Assembly: GCF_004210375.1 (NCBI RefSeq)
Contig: NW_027467782.1
Coordinates: 21,493,276-21,557,275, forward strand
Length of the DNA: 64,000 nt
Reading direction: 5' to 3'
DNA from: Tachypleus tridentatus
Taxonomy: Eukaryota > Arthropoda > Merostomata > Xiphosura > Limulidae
Shown piece after piece: positions 35,071-47,749 of the stretch. Each line of letters begins with the position of its first letter. Positions within the stretch are counted from its first letter, which is position 1. Position numbers and translations under genes: made by a program. The notes under the pieces were generated by a model. The model was given only the letters and a program-made list of their open reading frames with translations. It searched no databases and was not told the DNA's origin.

Positions 35071-35203
35071 CAAGCCTCAAATGGTACAGCGGTTTGTCTT
35101 TAGACTTTCATCATTAAAACCCGAGTTTCAAAGCCCATGGTAGGCAGAGAACAGATAGCCCATTGTGCAGCTTTGTGCTTAATTCTGAACAAACAAACAA
35201 ACT
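35071..35203 (+). repeat. tRNA-derived SINE, family 3
   Basis: Head CAAGCCTCAAATGGTACAGC (family-2-like), then AACAGATAGCCCATTGTGCA and the distinct tail GCTTTGTGCTTAATTCTGAA ending in (CAAA)n. It shares its head type with family 2 but not its tail. Confidence 0.8.
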
Positions 35204-35553
35204 GATGTCCAACGAATTTTCACTCGGAATTTGAAAAGTTTATTACAAAACTATACTGCTTTGAAAATGTAAGTCTTTCTATTCGAAATTTTGAGGAACT
35301 TACAAGTTATTGTACCACAAAACATTATGAACTCAAATAATAAATGAGCCATTTATCCCAATCTCATATACACTTTGATGTACTTTAATTTATAGTTTGT
35401 AATTGCAATAATTAACTTACAACTACCTCTAATACCAACTTTGATCAACATCCGACGTAGAATTTTAGCTTTACACATTTCGTGGGTATGAGCGCCAGTT
35501 TTAGTACTAATTTAATATTAAACATTACAGATTAAAATCACATTAATTACTTA

Positions 35554-35830
35554 CCTTAGGATCTGGAGACAACTATTGTGATATCAGCCAAGTCCTATTT
35601 GTCACCTTTTAAACTAATAATACTGCTAGAATTACAAAATATTCCATTCTACTCACAATGACAAGAATATGAGCATACGTACGCTTTTTAATGTTCTTAA
35701 TATGACGATAATTTTCTTGCAGATTCGCTTGGCACTTTTTTGGAATTGTAGAGGTCGCTCGATAACACATGTAGCTAACTACCCAAGTCACTGACAATTT
35801 GCAAGCAAAATATTGCATTCAATATGTTGG
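35554..35830 (-). promoter_or_regulatory. Candidate 5' (non-coding) exon and start region of a minus-strand gene
   Basis: A consensus splice donor (CCTAAG|GTAAGTAA at 35553) closes a segment containing several CpGs (ATCGAGCG, AAGCGTACG, GCCAAGCG) in an otherwise CpG-poor region. No long coding frame fits, so it would be a 5' untranslated exon. The patch from about 33.8 to 35.8 kb, with CpG-retaining SINEs, may be an unmethylated intergenic spacer. Inferred from one splice site and composition only. Confidence 0.3.
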
Positions 35831-35849
35831 ACATAAAAGATGTGATGCG

Positions 35850-37505
35850 GTAAAATGTTTATAGATTTATTTATGTGAAGTGATGCCCCCAAGGAAAAAC
35901 CAAATGAATCAGTTCTTGGACTTGAGGATTATGCTAGAATAATAGACTGCATTAGCTGTGCTGGTACAGAAGGATTGTTGGAAGGTTGTTGCATGATCAG
36001 TACATGTTTTAAAAGACTGATGAGCTAGGTGAAAAGTTTTTTTTGCAATGTTTAGAGAGCAAATCAAGATTGAAACAGCTTTGAGGTGAGAAGAGGTAAA
36101 TACCTGTCTGAAATACGGTTTCAGTATAAAAATGTTAACTTTTATTTGTGCAAGTTATACAATTCATAAAAATAATTCTGAAGTTTTAAACTATTTCATC
36201 TAGTAGTTGCTTTTTTGCAGTAAAATAAGACAAACCATTAAATAAATGTATTCAGGTTTCACAGTTTACTATGTTAGAATTATGCTTAAAATTTCATAAT
36301 TAAAATAAAAATATACAGAAAAACTATTTGTACATTTAAAAACTGAATTACTTAGTTTGGGGATTAGGCTCAGTTTCAAACCTAGAACATGGATGAGAAA
36401 TAACTTTTAGTAACATTCAATTATCTGTAAAGTATGTATGCATTAACTTGATATTATTGTAAATGTAATTAAATTAAAAACTGATCAGGATATCACAAGA
36501 AATTGGTAAAGAATTAATATTAACTTTTGATCAAAGCAAGTCTTTTACATAGATCAGAAATAAAAATATACCTAGTTATGAGCATAGGTAACTTAATATA
36601 GTGTTCAGACTGTATTACTTTTATGATTAGAATGTAGTTTCATCAGTTGCAAACTCTCTCACTGTTTGTTTGGTCCATATTCAAAGTCTAAATTTGAGCT
36701 TAGTAATTCAGTGCAGACACACTGTGTGGGTTAAATATCAATACATCTGCTTTTACTTTTTGTTATTTCCATATGACTGTCAGAAATACATAATGTTTAC
36801 TTTTGTTTATATCCTTCTGTGAATTTTGTAGAAAGTTGATTAAATATTTTTTTTGTATTCAATAAATACAACTATGGATTTACAAAAATTAAAAACACTA
36901 TTTGATATGTGCCAATCAATGAATTATACTCACACTGCTTCATTTTTCACCACTTAATTTGCAATAATGAATATTTATAACGAGATATTCAATGAAAAAT
37001 ATACATTTCACAACCAAATTCATAAAGATAGAAAAATTATTGCTCTTTAAAAATCACATTTACTCCTGTTATATCTTGTTTTACTTAAAACATTTTATTA
37101 ATCTTACACAATTTTTGTTTTTAAGGTAACTTTAGCATTTCAATTCTAGAAACACTATATTAATCACTGCATTGAGCAATAAACTGCTTAAACCAAACTT
37201 AATAACTTGCTTTGAACAAAATGAGAAAGGTAAAACATCAGGTTCAATAGAATGTGTTGTTTTTTTAACTATTAACAAAAAATGTTCAGCTATAGGTAGG
37301 TAAGTAATAAATAAATGAAGAGCAGACATCTACTAGTGGTACAGATCATATCTGTGGTAGGGCATCAGCACTTTGTAAAACAATCTTGAAATTATCTTAA
37401 AGAAGAATCTGGAAGACACAAGTCACTGTCAAGGTTCAGTTACACACACTACAGTTAAGTTTCAGACATTGTAACTTTATAGGATTTCTACTTATTATGC
37501 ATTGG
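35850..37505. other. Noncoding, CpG-poor stretch
   Basis: Intron- or 3'-flank-like DNA downstream (minus-strand sense) of the ZC3H15-like terminal exon. No repeats recognised. The open frame at 37132-37329 (-) lacks support. Confidence 0.45.
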
Positions 37506-37624
37506 TTATTCCACATCCAATTCTTCATCAAATAGGTTTTCATTGATTGGAACAGCTTCTCCATCTACTGTAGCAGCAAGATGATCTTCTCAATCAGCTG
37601 CTTCAGGGAGCTTCCTCTCATCTC
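37506..37624 (-). pseudogene. ZC3H15-like terminal exon
   Basis: Minus strand: acceptor AAATTTGTAG, then a frame DERKLPEAAD, an in-frame TGA, then EDHLAATVDGEAVPINENLF and DEELDVE before the terminating TAA at 37506-37508. The AVPxxENLF...LD.E ending matches the conserved C-terminus of ZC3H15 (DFRP1), a CCCH-finger partner of the GTPase DRG1 linked to translation. The exon phase (two bases completing a codon) fits the donor of the exon at 38278-38397. The internal TGA argues for decay, unless it is a sequence error. Confidence 0.6.
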
Positions 37625-38277
37625 CTACAAATTTATTTAATAAAACAATCATAATGAACACCATGTTAGTACAAAATACCACTAACAACAATACCAACAA
37701 TTACTGCTATAATTATCTATATGATATTTAATCAACACAATCTGTCCTGATTTTTCTCAATACATTTTGAAATACTGACAATAACTAACAAAGCAAATAT
37801 ATAATTTTTACATATATCAATACATTTATCATTCTTATTAGTAAAAAGCTTCATTAAGGCTTTTTAATATCTGTAAAAAAAATTGCAAACTACCTTTCAC
37901 AGACCTACCTTTCTTTTAACATTTTAAATGTCATGATGTATTCTACAAATTAAATATTTGTGGTTTCATTAAATAAGTCTGAACATCTTTTTTTTAAATT
38001 AATAAGCATTAAATACAAATTAATTATTATTACAGTTCATAATAATGGTTTTTAACAAAATCTTATTTTAACAGCGAATTTATATTATGTTCTAACTTCA
38101 TATTATTATAACATACTTTTTAAAATTTTGTCAACAATTCTCTTATTAAAATAGATACTTCATATTAAACCTTAACTATAACTTTCCTACTTCAACAGAC
38201 ACTTGAATTAAATTTAAGGCACAACTATAACAGTTACTTTCTTAATGTAATACTTGATACTGACTACATCTTCTTAC

Positions 38278-38397
38278 CATATAGGTTTGCTTTTCTTCTG
38301 TTCACTTCATGAAGATTAGGTAACAATGTTAATCCTACATTTGTTGCAGGATAAGGGTCTCGGCTGTTAGTTCCAGATATGAATCACAGTTGTGCAA
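38278..38397 (-). pseudogene. Probable exon of the ZC3H15-like gene
   Basis: Bracketed by TTTCTTTGCAG and ATG|GTAAGAAG on the minus strand (120 nt). The frame consistent with the next exon reads FISGTNSRDPYPATN, then GLTLLPNLHEVNRRKANLYG across the junction, and is open except for a TGA near its start. I cannot align this segment confidently to ZC3H15, whose central C-terminal region is poorly conserved. Membership rests on strand, order and matching intron phase. Confidence 0.45.
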
Positions 38398-38992
38398 CTG
38401 CAAAGAAAGTTTACAAAGATTAAATTTTTATATGTTCCAATGCCCTCAACTTTTATGATAAATATATCTCATACACGTTAGCATTGACAAAATTTAAAAG
38501 TAATATTTATATGTTAAGTCTATAATTATATTTCTTAACACAGCTTCACTAGATAACAGTAATGTAGATACAATGAAAAGAATAAACTTGACAAGTTTAA
38601 ATATGCTCTATGACAACACTCAATAATGCATTTTGTACTATATAATGTTAAAATTCTACATCAAGTTGTCTTGCTAATTGTAAGATTAGCTTACCTCTTC
38701 TTAAGTAAAGTACAAGCTATGTTGAAAATAAATATATTATTATTTATATAACAGTGATGATCAGTAATTTCAAGAATGATTTTACAAACTGTTGATCACT
38801 TACTTCTTACGTCAATCAAACAATATCAATATTTACAATAGATGATAACAAGTAGTTATATTTCATTAAATTAAAGGGTGACCAGTGGAGTTCATCTATT
38901 ATAATCACACCATGATGATGGTCAACAAACTTTAACTTACTAATAATACTCATCATATGATGATAGTCATACAGTTTTACAATATCACTTAC

Positions 38993-39070
38993 ACCAATGT
39001 GATGACCAGCTTTAAACTCTGCTTTTTTCCTGTCCTGTTCCACTTGAACTTTTTCCTTCTTCTCTGCTAT
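38993..39070 (-). CDS. ZC3H15-like exon (basic helical segment)
   Basis: Acceptor TTTTGATTTGTAG and donor GGT|GTAAGT on the minus strand enclose 26 codons, IAEKKEKVQVEQDRKKAEFK then AGHHIG. This matches ZC3H15's conserved basic helix (family form: KIDKLEQDMERRKADFKAGK before ISGREVF). The open frame and consensus splice sites suggest that this exon is still intact. In ZC3H15 this region lies after the two CCCH fingers, in the part that binds DRG1. The fingers' second half and the intervening exon(s) were not found between here and 47.75 kb. Confidence 0.65.
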
Positions 39071-40735
39071 CTACAAATCAAAACAATGTTGTTGTTGATA
39101 CTATGGTTACAAAATATATTTCAATTAAATATTGAACAAACATGCAATCAGACAAATATAAAGATTTTTGTACACAATATCTTTTATACTTATATATGTG
39201 TGTATGTACTTATTTCCCAAATTTATATATTAACTGTTACACTTTACACACGTTTTCATTAAAAGAATGTAATAAAGATCTAAATTGTTATAAGTCAATA
39301 AAGTCTTGTGTATAAAAAATCTAAACAACTTAAAACAATGATAACAACTTGTGTACATTTTTATGAAAATATATTAAAAGTATACTATCCTTTATAAACA
39401 TAAAGAGGAAGACAAGAGTACAAAATATGAAATTCAATAAGTAAACTTGTATTGAAGTGTGGATAGACAGAGAATAAAATACTTTTTCCAAGCCAAAAAT
39501 GTTTAAAATGAAATTCTTGTCAAGTTAGACCTAAGAGCTGCTCTCTTGAAGTACACAGAATGTAATGACACAATTGTAAAAATTATATATAATACAATAA
39601 TATATTATAAAGCACAAACAGAACGTAATTTTATAAATTACATAGAGCAAGATGTAATTTTATGAATGCATACAGATAACGATTTATGTACAGGAAATAT
39701 AACTTTATAAAATTATGATATTATTCAATAATAATGTAACAACAAAGTATTCAGAGGAAACTTATGTCTAAACTTTACACCAACTTGAATATAAGACTGT
39801 TTAGTGCAGGTAGTGTTACTAATTAATTTACTTTGTAACTCACTGATGTTGAGACTATTGAACACTGTGTTTACAATCCAGTGATGTCAAGACTGTGATA
39901 CATGTATAAATAACTATAACTAGATGAATGAAAAAAGAGTAAAAGTCACATGAGAGAGAACTTCTGTCACAGAAAAGTTAGACTTTGTAAAGTTAACTGT
40001 TGTGGAAGTGAATGGTTGGTAGGTTAGAGTGACATTTAAAGTTTAAAAGAGATAAGGAGAATATTATGTCTCATAAAAGGGTGTTCTAAACCAATTGAAC
40101 CCACATATGTGGACTTCAACAAAAGAAAGATGATAATTGGAAGTACAAAAAACAGAATAATACTGAAAGTTAAGGATACAACCGTAGTAGCTCATGTGAT
40201 ATCATGATACTACTGTGATTAAAAGAAATAAAAGTTAAGCTTGTCAACTGAATTCTAAAACAGTTGAATTGGCTTGAGTGGACTTTGGACAATAAAAAGA
40301 AAACTGAATAGTGTCTAAAATACAAATATTATCTCCATAATGTAAATAATTTTGTACATACATTTAACTTGTTTCAAACATATATTATTTTAAAAAACAA
40401 GTGGAGTGCATGTTGTTCATTTTTTGTCAAGTTCACTGCCAGCAAATCAGACATACCTACTGTAGAAAATTTCGTGGTCCAACACACTTATAAATTTACA
40501 TTACTATTAACTAAGTGTATAACATTTGGTAAGCCACAGCCATGATTACACAGTGGTAAGTTGTGTTAGAAGAAAGTGAGAAGGACAGTGGAAATAAATA
40601 GACCAATATGTGCAAAACTATAGTAAAAGTGCAAATAGCATGGAGATTACATGATATATAATCATGTCAAATTTTGATAAAAGAATGGAAAGAGAAGAGA
40701 TAGACCAGGAAAGATAGGCCTTGTGCAACACAACA
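39071..40735. other. Noncoding stretch (intron-like)
   Basis: AT-rich. No exon recognised. The right part (from about 39.9 kb) may be a decayed upstream part of the gypsy relic, but no motif supports this. Confidence 0.4.
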
Positions 40736-40739
40736 ACAC

Positions 40740-41780
40740 GGTATCCAGCTAAAGTGAAGCCCTTTTAGATGCCTTATGCAACGAAATACCTTACAAAGCA
40801 GGAAGCTGAGGCAATGTTGGAAGCTGGAATTGTTAAGCTTTCAAATTCAGCCTACCATTTACCAGTTTTAATCTCAAAAATTAGAGATATGTTAACTGTT
40901 TCTAAATAAATTTCCGAAAGCTGAATCTTGTGATGAAGTTCAACTCTGAACCTATGGACAACCTAGAAACTATCAGGTCGGATTCTCTTCAAAGATCAAC
41001 CTCAGTAAAGGTTACTGTCAAATCCTAATGAAGACAGGATTTACAGAGAAGGCAACATTTTTAATACTAGATGGATGTTACCAATTTCAGTAGGTGCTAA
41101 GTCAACTCTGCAGAAACATTCAACTGCATGATAAGGAGGATGCTGTGCAACACCACCAATATCAAGCACTATGCAGATGCCATCCTGACACACACTGTGA
41201 AATGGGAAGACTATAGGAAGAAATGTAGAAAGCTGTTACAACATATGAGAGCAGCAGGTCTCACCATCAGATCATCCAAGTGCTACACCGCATATTATGT
41301 ACTGGGACTGAAAGACGGCCATGGAAAAGAAGGTATTACAAATACAAGATACACTAGCTCTGACTAAAATGCAACAAGTCAGGTCCTTTCTGGATTTATT
41401 TTGATATTACAGGAAATTCATCCCAAACTATGTTGAAATTAGTGCACCATTGACTAACCTGACCAAGAAAGGCTTATTGAACAAAGTAAAGTCGAAATGA
41501 CGACACCTGGTTGCATTCCAGACTTCAACAAACGATTGACTGTTTAGGCTGATGCTTCAGTCATTGAAATTGGGAAAGTGCTCTTACAATAATACAGAGA
41601 TGGACCATTTCCAGTAGCACATACAAGTAAAAAGCTGTTAAGTAGTAAGAACTACTCTGTTACTGAATGAGCGTGTCTAGTCATCATACTTACCATTAAA
41701 AAGTTCCAGAACTACCCGTACAGGAAGGAGTTCATCATCTGGACAGACCATTACAAACTGTGTTTGGGATCCTAGAGTGA
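40740..41780 (+). pseudogene. Ty3/gypsy retrotransposon reverse transcriptase/RNase H relic
   Basis: Across shifting frames: YATKYLTKQEAEAMLEAGIV, KLSNSAYHLPVLISKI (finger region), SKINLSKGYCQILMKTGFTE then KATFLILDGCYQFQ (family SKIDLSKGYWQI.M), and in the open frame 41128-41367 HYADAILTHTVKWED with LLQHMRAAGLTIRSSKC. Downstream are VRSFLDLF, YYRKFIPNYVEISAPLTNLT (the family's YYRKFIPNFS..A.PLT.LT) and an RNase H-like ASVIEIGKVL. The catalytic YxDD box reads YADA and there are many stops, so it is inactive. No LTRs were found. This relic interrupts the ZC3H15-like gene's intron on the opposite strand. Confidence 0.85.
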
Positions 41781-41989
41781 AAAGATGAATCAAGCAGTAC
41801 AAAAGAAGAGCAATACAACATGAGAAAGTGCCCACTGAGAAAAAAAAATGGACAATCCCACATGTGAACAATAAAGGACAACATTCCCATATGAAAGAGT
41901 AATAAAGAAAGTTGGAAAAGGAGGAAGCCAAGAAAGAGCTGGTCAATAATGTGCTATCAACAGGACTTGACAAGGGGTGTTACATAACT

Positions 41990-43300
41990 TCAACAAAACA
42001 CTGGGAGAGAGAGGGGGAGATGGCAGAAAACACATACAGAAATGAATAACACAAGCAAGATGGTGTATACAGCCAGACTGTTCGTTATGTGACCTTTGGA
42101 TCAAAAGAGCTCAGGTAACCAGATATTCCATAATTTGCAAACAAAGTGAAAATGGATGAGCCCAAATAAGGAGTGAAGAGAAAAGGAACAAATATAAGAG
42201 TCAGAAACAGCCCAAAAATTAAGACATGCCTTTTGAGAGAAATTGTTTATTAATTAATAATGAATGTACCTGTGGAAAAGGTAGAAGCAAAATGCAGCCA
42301 TGTGTCCAGAATGGAAAAGAAACAAAGGTCAAGACTGTGAATGTAGCATGTTAAAGCCCTCATAACATGGCTAGAGACATGAGGAGCAAGAGTCATGCCT
42401 AAAAGTAGAACCTCAAAACAGTGTGTATTGTGATGATGGGATTATTTGAAGGTGATGAATTAAAGGTTGGGGGAAAACAACCTATTAAGACAGTGAAACT
42501 CCTTTATTTAGAACAAGGAAATCATTAGAAGTGGTTTAGAGAAGTACAATGATAAGATATCAGTCTCCAGGATTCAACAAAGAGGTGGGAACAGTAACCC
42601 ATAAAGGGAAAAATAACATTCTATAAGGCATTTAAAGCCAAAAGCTCTAACACTGTGTCATTGAGACAATGGTGCTAAGGATCAGAAAACAGAAGAAAAA
42701 CAATAGGGAGAGAGGAATAGGAGGAAGAGACAATAGACAAAGGGTAAAAAGCAAAGTGATGAAAAGGTCAGTTATGAAGTGAGTAGAAAAGATAAAAAAA
42801 GCAATTCAACAGGAACCAAGTCAACTAGGTTCAAAGGTTAGAGGCAGCTACCAGTAGAATAGACAAAGGATAACCCCCTGGGAGGAGAGTATGGTCAGAG
42901 GAGGCAGAGAAAGTGAGAAGAGGAAATTATGAAATAACAAGTGTACATGGGTCAAGGAATGATAAAGATGATAGAGTAAAGACATGATAAAATGATGGCA
43001 AGAAACTTCCACCCAAGACTCCAAGGAAAGAAGAGCATCTTGAAGACCTTGTGGCAAATGAGTGAAGCAAGATGTAAGTCATGTACGAAAGACTGGGGAA
43101 TGTAAATGACAGAGAAAAAGGTGTCACACACAAATAGATCTCACTTGCACAGAAACCATGAAAAGAAACAATTATAAATTTCATGAAAGTCATAAGAATT
43201 TATCAAAAAGATAGTAACTTGATAAATTAGATTAATAAATGAATCACAAAGATTGCAAAAAATCTTTCAAAATAAAAAGAAATGAGATAATTTCAAGTGC
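41990..43300 (+). other. Strongly purine-rich block
   Basis: About 1.3 kb in which the + strand is dominated by A and G (for example GGGAGAGAGAGGGGGAGATG near 42001 and GGGAGAGAGGAATAGGAGGA near 42708). No tandem unit or coding motif was found. Minus-strand open frames here are pyrimidine-rich artefacts. A smaller similar block lies near 46.0-46.3 kb. Confidence 0.6.
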
Positions 43301-43365
43301 AAGTTCTTGTAGGGACCCATAAGTATGAAGGATGCATGACTTTCCTACTAATGAAGGGATATTAC

Positions 43366-43719
43366 TACCGTGTTTCTCCGATAATAAGACCTACCCATAA
43401 AATAAGACCTAGTGTGATTTTTGGGGACAGTTTTAATATAAGCCCTAGTTAAGAGTGGCAGGAAGAGGAAAGAAATAAAAAAAAAATAATTTATTAATTA
43501 GTTTAATAGTTAGTTAATTAGTTTGTTTAAGTATTGATCAAATTGAGTTTCTGAATGTTTTTCGTAATTTCTATTTATTTAGAGGTCTTATAATTTTTAC
43601 TTTGTAGCTTCATTTTTTCAATATATCAAAATAAGACATCCCCCGAAAATAAACCCTAGTGTCATATTTTGGAGTGAAAATTGATATAAGCCCTGTCTTA
43701 TTTTCGGAGAAACACGGTA
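43366..43719. mobile_element. MITE with ~24-bp terminal inverted repeats (Tc1/mariner-type)
   Basis: 354-bp element beginning TACCGTGTTTCTCCGATAAT and ending in the inverse, GAGAAACACGGTA. The inverted ends agree over CCGTGTTTCTCCGA(T/A)AATAAGAC with one mismatch, and each end is bounded by TA, consistent with a TA target duplication. Subterminal phrases (ATATAAGCCCT) are also shared. There is no coding capacity, so it depends on a transposase elsewhere. This terminal repeat is one I recall from many animal genomes. Confidence 0.88.
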
Positions 43720-44700
43720 CATGATGACTGTGTTATGTACTAATTGAATTCATGTCAAAACATGTGATTAAGGTGGGAAATAATTCAAGATTAGTGGCAT
43801 GAGCAAAAACTCAAGAGTAGGCACACAAGAATTACTACTGTATGCAGAGTTAAGTAGATTGTTTAAAAATGATTATATTATCACTAAAAAAAAATTACGT
43901 TTTCATTATATATATATTTACTACATATATCATGTAGTAAAAATTCAGAATTAGAGCAACAAGAAATCAACAATAATTCTTACAGCTCTAATAGTTGGTC
44001 ATTGAGAAACGTAAAGCATTTCATATATTTTAACTTTATCAACACATGATAGTCTAACTATGTACTATATCCAAGCATATTTAAACTTTCTTAGCAACTG
44101 TTCTCTTTTTCCTTTTATAAAGAGGGGGTTTAATTAGACTTCTAGTGGTTTAATTAATAAATGTACATCACATTCAATGTTTTCTTAATTTATACCTATG
44201 TGTTACAAGTAATTAGTGATAAAATTAATTAGAAAGTCTATTATTATTAGTTCGTATAGGTTGTAATGAACAATTTAAAATCTATATCTTTATTTCTACT
44301 TATGTGATCAATTAGAAAATAAAAACAAACATTTTAAACTTTAATTGAAATAAATTATTATATTTTGAAAGGAAAACCATGTCTACACCTCTATTCACAT
44401 TTTAGTGTTTCCAAACATCAGTCTGTTTTCAATTCTTTTTTGTCACTTGCATTTTCACTTATTTTGGATATCAACAGTACTAAAACACTTGTGACATTAT
44501 AACTTTCAAACAATGAAAAACAGATTTTAAAGTAGGCATATGTTACAAGAGCTACAGGTGTCATAAATATAAGGGCTACAAATGATGTAAAAAATAACAA
44601 CCATTAAATAGTTATTTCAAAATTTTGGTTGAAATAAAGTTTTTATTATTATTTAGAGAAAAAAGGTAAATGTTTTATAACTTCATTACCAAAATATCTG

Positions 44701-44755
44701 GTGTAGATAGCCTAGTTGCTTTGTGCCATAAAATGCCAAGCTAACCAACCAACAA
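44701..44755 (+). repeat. SINE family 4 tail fragment
   Basis: GTGTAGATAGCCTAGTTGCT, TTGTGCCATAAAATGCCAAG, CTAACCAACCAACAA. The same tail occurs at 59053-59119, with no tRNA-like head in either. Confidence 0.75.
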
Positions 44756-44759
44756 TGAA

Positions 44760-47749
44760 AATGTCTGAACCCCTCCCATTGTGTATTATAAATTTCGAAA
44801 AATAACACTAACTTTAATAAAAACAAATCTCCATAAAGTCTAGAATGCATGCACACTGCTAATTTCTGGAAAAAAGCCAAGGCCTGATAATTTACCAGGG
44901 AAACATTCAGTTGATGTTCATATTATTGTATTCATAAGTTAATGGCTGAAGCTACACCTGACTGTTATAGATTCAAAATAAACTAAATTCAAATAAATAA
45001 TAATAAAGGTAATTAATAGACCAATCAAACAGATATTGAAACCTAATATTTATTTTCAATACTATTGACTATTTTCCTAATTAAATAGAGGGAGGAGTTA
45101 AGACCCCACAGATAAAAACATTAAATGATACAGGTACTACTTTTCAAAAAAGAAAAGCTATAAGGGATGGGGTTTCAACTCCCTTGATCTCTATCTTAAA
45201 TTAACGTCTATTTAAATATAATATTAAACAATATTATTATTAATCTCTGAAAAATGTGCATAAAGTTTACCCCTATGGATCCTTTCACTTCACCTGTATT
45301 CTCTCATACAGAACTGAAGAATACAGTTATTAAATACTAAAAATATGAATGACTGGACCACTTGGGCTCATACTAATATAACTTTAAATAATAGTGATAC
45401 AATTGTAAAGTAAAAACATCACAGTGCGAGAAAAAAATCAAAATACAATAAATTCACACCTAATTATTAAAATAGCCAGAAAGTTGACAGTCAATGGTTC
45501 AAAACTGGTACAGTGGTAAATAGCTTCTGTAGCTTTGCAAAAACAATGACAGGAATAGTAAATTTAATGGCAATGGAAGTCATAAAGCATCCCCACACCT
45601 GCCTCTTATGCAAGTTTGTACCTAACAAATATTTTGATCATCCGGATATTTGGAATAACTAGAAACATTAATTTCAATTAGTTTATTATTTTCATGACAA
45701 CTGATTTAATCATAATTTTGATTGATTGCTAAAATAATTATCACAAACACTTATTTTGATTGGTTAAATGACTCAGTTCTTCTGTAAGCAAATGCACGTT
45801 AATATCACATTAGTAAAGAAATCACAAGTTTTACTAATGAAGAAAATTCAACTTAAAATGAAAAACATTTTATAACATACAATACGTAAGGCAAGACATG
45901 AACTAGTAAATGTTGTTACTAGTATATGGATGCAGGCAGTGTGTATGGGTGAGAAGTTTTACTGATCTCTCAGTTCCCACTAAAGTGAATACATACAAGT
46001 TTGATCCATAGTTCACATCCCCTCAAAGATATAATACATTTAACTGCAAGAAATGTGAGGTGAAGAACATGTGAACTGCTTGTTCCAAACCTGAAAAGGA
46101 GAAGGCTAGGCCCAAATGAGGTTAAAAAGAAGAAAACTACCCAAATGAATGGGTTATTGAGAGGAGTTAAGAATGGATTTCCCCCACTGTCATGAGGAAT
46201 CCTCCCTCTATTGTATCTTGTAGAATCAGTGGTGGTCAATGGACTGTGAATGAGTAGAAGCAAACATTATCTAGTTATTCACAGAGAGAAGAGCACAAAT
46301 TCTCATAGAGTAAAAAAGAACTAAGGTTTGTCCAAACAAACAGGAAAGTTCTGAAATGGAAAACATGATTTAGAGCAATGAAGTGGACACTGGGGAAGAA
46401 TATTAAATTGTGGATTATGAAGGGAAAATGGTTTAGCACATAATTAACAATTTTGAAAAATAAAATAATTATATGTTACTAGTAGTAATAATTGCAACTT
46501 ACAAACAATCTAGGCTAAACATACCTAGTTAAATTACTAATAATGAACTAACAAAGCCATGAAATCTGTTGAGACCACAAAGTCTGTAAGATTAATGCAC
46601 TTGCAAAATGATTAAATGTATCTAGTAATAACACAATTAATAATCAACATCTCATTTACAATTCATTTAAAATAACTTAGATGATAAAGGACATATAAAT
46701 ATCTAACTTACCAAAATCCATACATTAATGACATGAAACACTCAATTCTTCCATGTGTAAATAAGAGTAAAGCCACACAAATGACATCTGAGTCACAACT
46801 ACCATAGGTATATCAACCAGATTTGAAGTATGGTAAAGTTTATCAACATGTTCCGGTCCCCTAGTAGAACTGGTATAAACAGAAACAAAAGTAGAAGAAG
46901 AGCAATTCTCTCCCAAAGCAAACAATTTGGAAGCATGAAAAGTAGTGGAAAACTAAAACTCCTGAAATGGTGTGGAATATGACAGACTAAAATAAAAAGT
47001 GTTAAAAACAGAGAGTTCAAATGTCTTCTTATTGATTACATTCTTACTTAGAAACATTGTTTTACTGAAAAGAAGAAGAAATCACTGGCCAAACCCATGA
47101 ATCTAATTTCCTTAGAATTAGTCTGTATATAACGTTGAACTAAATTCCTGGAAAATCTTACCAGTAGCATGTTCAGCTATAATGGGAATTTCTATAGTCA
47201 ATACACTGATCACATATTACTGCAGCAGTAATTTGGTTTGTCAACATATTAGATACCCAGAGCTCTCATAAATGTGAACAAGTGATCTTAATGTAAGGCT
47301 CAGGGAAAAGAGGAAAAATACCAAAGACAGGAATTTTGTTTCTTTTGTTGTTGTGGTTTTACTTCTGAAAATATTTTTGACTATTTGAAAGCTGCAGGAA
47401 TATTCTTCTATGATATCATATGTTTATTCTGGTTTATCAAGTGCAGTATGCAATAACTGATTGAAATCCAAATTATTTATTAGATAAAAATTCATCTTGA
47501 CCAAAAAATATAGAATTTAAACTTTTTATATTTGAAAAGAAAGATATAAACCCTTAACAGAATTAGATTTATCTACATTAAGTTTCTAAAAGGTACAACT
47601 GAAGATTGCCATTTAAACTCTTAAAATGCTTCAGTTGTCTAACACTAATAATGCAAACACAGAAAACCATACAGTTGATTTAAAAGACCTTTACACTTCA
47701 CATTGTTAACAGATAATAGATGCATAGATAAAAAAATAAACTACATGAC
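44760..47749. other. Noncoding stretch (intron-like)
   Basis: AT-rich. A purine-rich patch lies at about 46.0-46.3 kb. A possible donor at 47152 (minus strand, CTACTG|GTAAGATT) follows a short frame ending IPIIAEHATG that I cannot assign. Confidence 0.35.

Noticed and set aside
41677-41973. 98-codon minus-strand gene
   Set aside because: Antisense of the gypsy RNase H region and the purine-rich block. The hydrophobic composition is an artefact of pyrimidine-rich sequence.
42848-43193. Two overlapping minus-strand open frames with Ser/Leu/Phe-rich products
   Set aside because: A direct consequence of the purine-rich + strand; no motifs or splice context.
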